From: Symbiodinium natans
Taxonomy: Eukaryota; Sar; Dinophyceae; Suessiales; Symbiodiniaceae
Assembly: GCA_905221605.1 (NCBI GenBank)
Contig: CAJNDS010002544.1
Coordinates: forward strand, 156,458-198,957
Reading direction: 5' to 3'
Length of the DNA stretch: 42,500 nucleotides
In this document: positions 23,343 to 31,500 of the stretch, piece after piece
How the letters are laid out: each line of letters opens with the position of its first letter
How positions within the stretch are numbered: the first letter of the stretch is position 1
Notes under the pieces: generated by a model
Told to the model about the DNA's origin: nothing
What the model saw: only the letters and a program-made list of their open reading frames with translations
Database searches by the model: none
Program-made: the position numbers and the translations under genes

Positions 23343-23558
23343 TCACATCATCTCCCATACATACGACTCTGCCTGGAAACAGCCTGAGTCCGTCAGCAGG
23401 TCCAGTGCAAGGACAGTCGGGGCCTCGTTCGCCATGAACAGAGATGCGCTGACTTGCACGATTGGCCCATTACCAAGCTGATTGCGAAGTGCGAAGACAC
23501 GCTCCGACCTTGCCAGTGGTTTCCGAAGTTTCCGAACTCTGAACAGCACTCGGAGCAC
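23343..23558 (-). CDS. Candidate terminal exon, unknown protein
   Basis: The last 45 or so codons before the stop (GPIVQVSASLFMANEAPTVL, then ALDLLTDSGC) have protein-like composition and could be a 3' exon. No domain recognised, and no upstream exon was found that would fix the frame. Low confidence. Confidence 0.2.
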   Translation of the reverse strand: MLRVLFRVRKLRKPLARSERVFALRNQLGNGPIVQVSASLFMANEAPTVLALDLLTDSGCFQAESYVWEMM

Positions 23559-23937
23559 TGCTCCTGCTCAAACGATGCAGGCTGCAGAGACAAGCGGCGC
23601 AAGGTGCCCTGAGCTGCCTTGACCAACAAAGCAGGGACCTGCCCGGGGGTTATGCAATGTGTTTTCAATGAATTCCTGCCAAGTGAAACAAGGCTGCAAA
23701 CTGGGCCTCTGCAAGTTGAGATGACCGCTGCGATGTTGGAACTGAGTGTGGAAAGACACTCAACCATCTGTCTGTATTTTGCAGTGGCCGTTTATTGTCT
23801 AATGTGGGACCTTTCCTATTGTGCGCGGGCACCCCTGAAGAAAGAACAGCTGGAGCACAAAAGGACGGAGGGAAGGAGCTGTTCAGGGGTATGGGCTGTC
23901 GCTCGCGAAGCTGGACTCGACTCCCCACACAGTAGCC

Positions 23938-23961
23938 GGGGGGGGGGGGGGGGGGGGGGGG
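23938..23961. repeat. Poly-G run of 24 bases
   Basis: Uninterrupted guanine homopolymer on the plus strand. Its length may be affected by sequencing error. Confidence 0.9.
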
Positions 23962-24479
23962 CTTGTAGAAGCCGGGATACGGATACTGTAGAGGACCTTC
24001 CAGTGGACCTTCCCGCTACAGAGTTTCCAAGTGAAGACCTTGGCCCGAAGCCAGCGCACTCTGCACCCGCAATATCCCGAAAGGACCCGAAGCTGCGAAA
24101 CCACGCTGCACACAAACCTCACGTGGCATTGTAGCATCTTTCCTTTTCATAGATTACAACGTGCACAGGCAGCCCACTTTCATGTAACAGACCTAACGAG
24201 GTGACATGAAGCCTGGCCGTTGGGCATCAATGATGTCCCCTGCAACTAGGCATGCCGCTTCCAACGTTTGCAATGGCTTCTGCTGCAGGGGTGTACCTCG
24301 GTCAGCGAAGGTGTCCTGCTAAACCCCACTTTGCACAACGAACCCAAGGTGGGGGGGCACGTGAGAATATCTGGAATCAGCCTTGCAACATCAATCTCCT
24401 CTGAAGGCAGAGGTTAACTTTGCGTGTGGTTCTGTGTGTGCGTCCAGCATGTAGGACAAGAACCGTAAAAGGTTGTCAA

Positions 24480-25300
24480 GGCACCAAAAAACTGTCCTCC
24501 ACAATCTGCAGCGCCACGAAGGGCTGTCCACTTGCTGCTGCAACCTCCACTTTGCAGTCAGGCGGGAGCACTTCACAAAGCTGGCGCTGCAAGGGGCATG
24601 ACTGCTGCATTGTAGACTTTGATGTTCAACCTGAACACAGACGTGTTTGCAACGACAAATGCAAGTCACAGCCAGGCTCGCGGTTTGATGCTTGTTTGGC
24701 TCTCTTTGCCTGTGGCAGCCTGAGGCCGCCGCTCGACGCTCTGCTGCTGCAGTTGATTGAGCAGTTGCAGGGCAGGCTCCCACTCGCTTGCCTTAAGGCG
24801 CGCAATCGAGCACATGCGGGCAAAAGGCGAATCCATGGATAGCAAGAACTGTTCTTTCTGACAGGGCTACCTCAAGTGCGTCAAGTTGGGAGATCCAACT
24901 TTGCACGATGGTGTTGAGCTTGGATTTCTTGCCCCGCCTCCTTAAGAGGTCTCGGCGGTCACAACTGATCGAGTGCACTGCGCACTGCAGCACATCAGAA
25001 GATCAAGTCAGCCGACTGACATGAGCAGCTTTCGGGGTCTGAATTTCCACTCTCCTTAGATTGCTTCCTTCCTGGCCTTTTGTGAATGGTCCTGTTTGGA
25101 GTGGGCGTACTACTTCGTGAGAGCTGGGCTCCAAGCTTGTGCACACGCTGCGATCACGGAGCTGCCAGTAAGGACCTCGCCGGCAGAATGCAAGGTGATC
25201 AGGGGCTCGTCTGGTGTGGCTGAGTTTGCTGCGTCCACTGACAGATGCAAGGCTTCTGAGAAGAGCTGGACCTCACAGACACACAAGGCATGAGCTTCCA
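24480..25300 (-). CDS. PPR-like protein, fragmentary exons
   Basis: Helical pairs typical of pentatricopeptide repeats, a family that binds organelle or nuclear RNA, appear on the minus strand. About 24825-24720 encodes SEWEPALQLLNQLQQQSVE, which fits the W-x-x-A-L-x-L-L pattern of dinoflagellate PPRs. About 24655-24605 encodes FRLNIKVYNAAV, a PPR helix A start. About 24585-24480 is an exon-like frame (contains CEVLPPDCKVEV and PFVALQIVEDS) after a CCTTGCAG acceptor. About 25285-25150 (VQLFSEALHLSVDAAN) may be an upstream exon. Stops and frame changes separate the pieces, so introns or decay are both possible. Start and end unknown. Confidence 0.4.
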
Positions 25301-25309
25301 TAGCTGATC

Positions 25310-26520
25310 ATGCCATCATCTGGAAGGACAAAGCTTTCGAGATCTTGAAGGGTTGAGTCCAGATGCCGCCAGCTGCCAGCGCCCTTCTGTTGCGCAGGCG
25401 CTGATCACCTGGCATGAATATTGTTGACCATCACCCGCTCGGTCCCTACGTGCGGCAGTCTGCTCACCAGAATGCTCGGCAGCAGACGGCATTGTAAGGT
25501 GTAATTTCAGGCCTGCCATCTGGCTCTGCAAATGCTACACAAAGCGGAACAGAGAGGCATGGGGGGGGGGGGAATTCACGCAGCCCAGGTGGCCTGAACC
25601 GCCGCAGGGCCTCCCTGAGGAGCAGCAGCGCTTCCTGCCAGCGGCGCCCTGGTACCGGAAGGTGTTTCGAGTCTCTTCAAAGTACTTCTCATTAGCATAC
25701 GTTAACTAGGCACGCTCACTCAAGCCCATGTGTGGGAACAAATGTAACTCATGTAGGCAGACTTCCAGCCTTTCTCACAAGCACTGATTGCAGCACTGAA
25801 GATGATTAGGTCCTCGTTGAGTCGTTGAGACAGATACAGCGACACAAAAATGAATCACCAGAAGGTTCCCCGAGCTTAGATCCTAGGTAGGAACCCCACT
25901 GCGTGAGGCCCCTCTTCCAGCATCGCCCCCAAAATGGCCAGCGCCTTGCACGTGCACAGGAGTCACAAACGCTGATTGACAATACTCAGCTTGCATAACC
26001 ACGGTCGAGCGCCTGTTGCCAACGACCGTTCTTTTCGCACCTGGGACAAGTCCAGATGATTGCATACACAGGCCATTCACACATACATATATATATATAT
26101 ATGTCATGTATATATGTCTGCATATACATATGTATACATATATGAATGTATACACATATTAGTACCGTCCCCACCCCTCCACCCCCTCCACCCCCACCCT
26201 CCCCCCCCCCCATTCCTTAAAGGCTCTTTTTCCAGCGGCCGAAAGAACGTTTTGTTGCTTGCATTCCGGAACACTTGAGAATTGGTGGGCTCATTCAAGC
26301 TTGAAAGCATAAACAGAATCCCCCAAAGTCATTTTTCAAAACGGCAATGCAGGACTCCGATGCCGAGGCTCACAGACCTCGTGAACTCGTCGAAGCGGGG
26401 AGGCCAGAATACTCCCGAAGCGCATTCAAATGGAAAGCCTGCGTTAAATTGACACAGCCTTCCGCCCCCCCTTTAAGCCGCTAGATCAGAAATAGAAGCA
26501 GTAAACGGACGTACAGGGCC
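25310..26520. other. No supported gene; simple repeats
   Basis: Holds a 12-base poly-G run (25561-25572), an AT-rich alternating tract (26080-26160) and a C-rich tract (26166-26212). No protein-like frame seen. Confidence 0.45.
26080..26160. repeat. Alternating TA/CA-type microsatellite
   Basis: Tract of tatata and catata words containing several short palindromes. Open frames here encode Tyr/Ile/Cys-rich nonsense. Confidence 0.85.
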
Positions 26521-26539
26521 TTTAACTTGTCATGATCCC

Positions 26540-26710
26540 CGGAGACCTAAATTGCTTGGGGCTTGATTCAAGTTTTGGATGACTTGCAAGATTAACATCA
26601 CCGAGTCTCGGTTCCAAAGACCTGTTGAAGCATCGCTGCCAATGTAAAGTTGAAACAAGCCCCCGAGAAGGTAAAAGCGGAAATAGAAAAGAGCTACATA
26701 TCCAGACTGC
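26540..26710 (-). CDS. Candidate exon of an unknown, partly hydrophobic protein
   Basis: After a CACTGCAG acceptor near 26715 the frame reads SGYVALFYFRFYLLGGLFQL followed by a polar stretch with DSVMLILQVIQNLNQ. The composition is protein-like with one hydrophobic segment. No family, partner exons or start recognised. Confidence 0.25.
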
Positions 26711-26813
26711 AGTGTCCCTATTTTTGGCTTGCAGGTACCAATGCAGTGCTGTACTGTCCCTAAAAAACCTAAAAAAAACAATCTTTCCAGCACTACCAGC
26801 CCTGGAGCATATG

Positions 26814-26890
26814 AGGTATGTAAACATGTGTATATACATATACAGATATGTATATCTGTATGTATGTGTGTGTTTGTTTGTTTTTTTGTA
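26814..26890. repeat. TA/TG-type microsatellite
   Basis: Alternating tatatg and tgtgtg words followed by a ttttttt run; no coding value. Confidence 0.8.
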
Positions 26891-27213
26891 TATCACAGAT
26901 ATGCTCACAACACAAAGCGCCCCTGGGCAGATCTGGTCAGCTGACGCACTGATTGCAGCGCTGCAGGCTATGGTATCCGGGAATAGCCGGCACCTGCGTG
27001 ATTTTCACGACTCCAGTGCTCAGAATGTCAACTGTGTCTTGCAAGGGCTTAGTTCTTTTGCAAGCGTTCGTCTAGTCATATGCTTGCGATGCACAGGGAG
27101 AGAAGCAAAAGGCTCTGGCCATCTCTACAGATCGCTTGCCCCGGAATGCAAAGCAGGCAGGCGTTCGTGAGCAGGCAACCCTCGAGCGGGTACGAGCTTC
27201 TTGGGGCTGGAGC

Positions 27214-27231
27214 TTGTGTGTGTGTGTGTGT
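27214..27231. repeat. GT dinucleotide run
   Basis: Nine GT units in a row. Confidence 0.9.
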
Positions 27232-27289
27232 ACGGCTGAGGCTGGGAGTAGCCTCCGAAAACCAGCCCCGCATGCCCAACGGTGGCCTT

Positions 27290-27385
27290 GCCTACCCCCA
27301 AAACCGCCAAGCTCTGCAAACATCCAAACAATGTAGCAAAACAGGATTCCTAGCACAACCACAATAACCACACCGTAATGTCGAC
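27290..27385 (-). CDS. Candidate transmembrane exon
   Basis: The frame YGVVIVVVLGILFCYIVWMF forms one strong hydrophobic helix and is followed by a GTAGGC donor after GGFG. It could be an exon of the same host gene interrupted by the retrotransposon further right, but linkage cannot be shown. Confidence 0.25.
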
Positions 27386-27484
27386 TTTTCAATCAGCCAC
27401 AAGGCTGTCTGCGGTTTTTGTGGTGCAAACCCTTCGTCACAGAAGCTCAAGCCCTTGTCGCACGAATGGCATTGCAGCCTTGGT

Positions 27485-27712
27485 AGGGGGGGTAGGGGGG
27501 GGGGGTGGGGGGGCGGGGGGGGGCGGGGGGGGCGGGGGGGGCGGGCGAGGCGGGGGGGGCGGGGGGCGGCGGGGGGGGGGCGGGGGGGGGCGGGGGGGGC
27601 GGGGGGGGCGGGGGGGGCGGGGGGGGCGGGGGGGGCGGGGGGGGCGGGGGGGGGGGGGGAGGGGGGTTGTCGCAGAACTGACCTCCGTTTACTTCTAGGG
27701 GGGGGGGGGGGG
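27485..27712. repeat. G-rich minisatellite (G7C octamers and long G runs)
   Basis: Plus strand is almost only G with C every 7-8 bases (27485-27667), then a 15-base G run at 27698-27712. The words ggttgtcgcagaactgacc after each block form a short direct duplication (about 27665 and 27711). Poly-Gly/Arg frames are artefacts. Confidence 0.9.
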
Positions 27713-28179
27713 TTGTCGCAGAACTGACCCTTCCGTTACCTTTGTCGCGCCGGGGACCCTGGGCCCTACTTCAAGCCCAGAGAATTTGCACGCAGCCGAT
27801 AGCGGCGTAACTGTTGCTAGCAGAGCGTTTGAACCACGCAGTACACAACACGAAGCAGAAAAATGCGCAGAATCATCCGTTTTTGAAGAGACGAGATGTT
27901 GCATTTTCGAGATCAAACGAGTCGGAAAGGAGGCCAGGCAGCCTACACTGTTCAGGGCTGCCAAGGTGACAGAACCTGGCGGTTTGCAAAGTCCCGCAAC
28001 GTTGGCCGTCCAAAACGACAGGATGCCCACTCGAGTCAAAACGAAGAAGGCCGCTGTGCGAGATTGGTGAAAAAGAAGGCTAAGCAAGAGTCAAGCAACT
28101 TTCGACGCTTGGAGGCATTCGGAGGGCATTCCCTGTACTAGAGACTTCAGAAGCACAAGCTTCAGGATGCTTCAGGAGC

Positions 28180-28328
28180 CGGCACTCGCACTGTGCACAA
28201 CTTTTTGCAGGCGCCCCGAAAGTCCAGGAGTTCTCGATTCGCATACACAATCTTTGAAACAGCAAGACTTTCGGGCCCGGAGCAGATCACGGAAAGCTCT
28301 CGGCCAAAGGCGCGTTTCATCTCTCGAC
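28180..28328 (-). CDS. Host coding segment downstream of the retrotransposon insertion (interrupted exon, 3' piece)
   Basis: On the minus strand, the frame beginning at the target duplication (SREMKRAFGRELSV...) stays open to a possible donor near 28180 and stop at 28162. The same frame is open on the other side of the element (37600-37537, ...VEQVHLEFGSR). With one target copy and the element removed, the two pieces join in register into an open frame of about 70 codons. The joined frame has protein-like composition but no recognised family. It follows PPR exons, so it may be a PPR gene exon. Confidence 0.4.
28324..28328. repeat. Target-site duplication, left copy (tcgac)
   Basis: Exact 5-bp match to 37537-37541, directly abutting the LTR ends. 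5 bp is usual for Ty1/copia integrases. Confidence 0.92.
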
Positions 28329-28496
28329 TATAAATCGCCTTGGCAACACTAAGTGCAACCACACAACCGGCAAAGCAAAGCACAGCAGCAAGGGAAGGAG
28401 TCGGCGCTCCTTTTCGCAGAAGGTTAAACATCGATGCTGCGGAGATTGACGGCTGAACGACCTGCCCCTGCACACTATACACAGGCGAGCGTCACA
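28329..28496 (-). repeat. 3' LTR of the copia-type element
   Basis: 168 bp, identical at every base to 37369-37536. On the coding strand it begins TGTGAC and ends TTTATA, so the usual TG start is present but the end is TA rather than CA. An open frame in the LTR encodes a short peptide with LLRK and then a hydrophobic stretch (SLAAVLCFAGCVVALSVAKA). In this copy it continues in register into the host frame. Confidence 0.95.
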
Positions 28497-28517
28497 CCGG
28501 GAAAGAAAAGTGTCGCG
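28497..28517 (-). other. Spacer before the 3' LTR; no polypurine tract on the coding strand
   Basis: Only 21 nt separate the Pol stop from the 3' LTR. The coding strand here reads CTTTTCTTTCCCGG, pyrimidine-rich, while the opposite strand is purine-rich. LTR elements normally show a purine-rich plus-strand primer here. Confidence 0.7.
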
Positions 28518-31500
28518 CTAGCGGCGGCTCATACGGGCTTTGCGCCTTTCACGTTGAGCCTTTCGGATTCCAGCTCGCCTCTCCTCTTCAAGTCGGTCAG
28601 CAGCAGACTCCTTTAGAGATAGCCGCAAAGCTTTCTTGAATTGTTCGAAGAGGACATCTGGCATTGATTTCGTCAGGCCGTCGGCGTACTGGCGCCAAGT
28701 GGGCACCCAATGCAAGCGGAGAATCCCTTGCTGCACCAGCTGTCTGACAGCAAGTATGTCCAAGGCCGTCTGCCGCTCGCTGGCCATCGCAGTTCCTTGG
28801 AGGTGGTCGTAGACGGACTTGGCGTCGGTAACCAAGTGGCCTTCAGTCTTCAAAGAATCCCTCCACTCAGGACTGACTTCAGTGTCTCCATACCACAGTG
28901 CGTCCAAGAGCTTCTGGTTGTACAGCAGCTTGTCTGCAGAGCCCGCCAAGCTGCAACACTCTGCCGCCATGCTGCTACGCACAACCCTGGCAATCTTGTT
29001 GGAGTGGAATTCCAGGATCGCTGCCGGGGTAGGCTTTGACACACAGTCACATCCGGTGATGAAGTGAACTTCTCCGCGCTGAGCTGAGGCCACGTCACTC
29101 GTCTTTCCCAAAGAAGCGTCGAAGAAGGTCACAAGAACCGGCTTCTCGACTGGAGGAAAAGCAAGACAAGCCTTACCCTCTTTTGCCATCTCGTGGAACC
29201 GAGCCAGTAGCTCAACCCCGGCGCGGAGGTCCTCAGTTGTAGCTCCCGACACCCGCTGGGCCAGGCAACTCACCTCAAAGAGCAACTCCGGCAAGACGTG
29301 GTGGGCTGGCCATCGCAACTGTGCCACAAGACGGCGGTAAGCCTTCAGAGCAGCGGTGTTGAGGAGCTCACCTTTCTTGAGGCCGGTCATGGAGGGGGCC
29401 TGTATCGCGAGGATATAGGCAGACATGTCGTTGATGAAGACATTGCCCTTTATGAAGATCTTCAGGCCCAGGTAGTCCAAAGGAACGTCCTTAACCAAGT
29501 GCCAGACCTTGATCTGGAAGCGCTGGTCAATGGCTGCTTTAATCTGACCGATCACTTTGTTGTCACCCACCAGCATGCCATCATCGACATGGAGGCACAG
29601 CACGGCTAAAACTGCCTTGGTCCTGGGGTCCTTCCACACAAAAGTGCACAAAGCGAAACTCAATTCCTCGAACCCAGACTCCTTCAGCAGCTCCTTTGCC
29701 CTTTCGTACCAAAGGCGAGGCGCCTCCGCAAGGCCATACGCGCTGCGGAGTATCAACCACAGCTCGTGTGGCCCAACACACTTCAAGTCGCGTGGAGGTC
29801 GAACGTAAAGCTCACGACCCACAGACTTGCCGCTCAGGAAGGCAGTGCTTACATCAAACAAGTAGCAGGACCAGCGCTTGCTGACACAGAGGACCATCGC
29901 CATGCGCACAGCCGTGGCCTGCGTCGTGGGACTGTCGGTGCGGATCTCTCCCACGTCAGGGTCCAGGTGGCCAGGGAGCACGATCCTGCTCTTCGGCAAG
30001 AACTGCTTGCTGCCAGCTGCTGCTTTGTTAGTCCGGACAACTCGCGCCGGGACCTTGAAGACCCTGTGAGCTGGCACCTTGCGAGCCTCCTCCTTGGACA
30101 AGCGCTTAACCACGTTGTTCTTGGTCCAGGCGCTCCACTCGGCGGCGTCTGACTCGTCAAAGGCCTTGGCCTCAGCGGTGTCAAAGTACCGGGGGTCCAG
30201 CTCCTTGCCACTTGCCTTGAGCTTTAAAAGGAAAGCCTCAACACAGCGGGTCGTAGAACTCAAGTCGGCGCAAGCAGCGTAGAAGGTCCTTTTCGAAACC
30301 GGGGCCACCTCATAGCAGACGCCGTCCTTCTCAACGACAACCGGCTCCTCAAGCGGGGCCTCCTTTTCGAAGAAAACTTCTTTGGTCACCGTCGTCTTCG
30401 GGCGGCGAGAGAACAAAGTCAAGCCACGCCACAAGAAGGGAGTCCGACGGCGAGGGCGTTCCTTGGCCTGATCAGGCCCCTCAGTCGCAACGAGAACCTG
30501 CCTGCTTCCCTGCTGCAGCATGAGAGTGGTTCGATTGCAACCCACATTGCCGCCTGGAGCTTGAAGCCTTTTCCTCGGGGCGCGATGGAGCCGAACAGAA
30601 CACAACGGCATGTCAAGCAGCTCGCTCAGGTAGTCCACCTCAGCCTTGCTAAGCCACTCGTTCTGAAGCACTGGCTCGTTGAAAACTTCACCTTCAGACA
30701 CAGCAGCCAGCACGTAGTTGTAGAAAGAAGCGTCCTTGAGGCGTTTGGCGGCCGGCTCAACTTCAGCCTCATCGGCATTCTCCAGCAACTCCCGCTCTTG
30801 CAGTTCTCGGCGACGCTTAACAAACTCACGCATGGCCACGGGAACATCGTCAGTAGCCAGCTGCCTCCGCCGAAGAGTCTCTGGACTTGGAGAAGGACGT
30901 CTCAAGAGATCTCGCATCTCGCCCTCTTCCATTGACGCTGCCGGGCCGTCCTCATCAGTGACATAGTCCGGCGGCGGGCCAGCCTCGTCCGAGTCTGCCG
31001 CGCTGGGACCAGCAAGGGCCGGGTCAGGAGCCACTGCTTGTTCAGCTCGGGGGGCAGGAGGACATAGAGCACGAGGACGACGACGGCCTTGTAGAGGAAC
31101 TTTCAGCATCTTCTTGACGCTCTTGAGATTGCTCATCATCCGGCGGGCCTCCGTGACCTTACGCCCCAATGTGTTTCTCCTCCTCCGGACTGACAGGCCA
31201 GGACCTTGAACAGCACGGGTTGCCTCTTCCTCTTTCGGCGGTTCAGCCTCCTGAGAAAGATCCAGGTAGCCCTTCTCCAGGTGTGCCTCAGCTTCACGAA
31301 GTCGAAGCTCATGGTCGTCGGCCGCCTCCAGGGACGCCATCTTCATGTTCGCCGCCGCCACCAGTAAACACCGGCCACGCCAGGAGATGAAGTACTTCTG
31401 GGATCCGTCTGGGACCAAAACCACTGCAGGGCCACGCCATGCTCCAGCATCTCGTCTGTATCGACGTCTCTTCGGCTCCGAAATGGGAGACCAGAAAAAC

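Larger units (their letters stand above)
21300..24470. other. No firmly supported gene; scattered exon-like frames
   Basis: Weak candidates on the minus strand: 21985-21870 (contains EFVAVRRLAPILVEHDRSQH, then AERQAL) and 23558-23343 (contains ANEAPTVLALDLLTDSG and ends in a stop). Neither carries a motif I can defend. A plus-strand frame overlaps the first with similar plausibility. The rest shows no motif. Confidence 0.3.

Noticed and set aside
27378-27727. Gly/Arg-rich open frames resembling RNA-binding RGG proteins
   Set aside because: Arise from the G-rich minisatellite; no flanking protein-like sequence.
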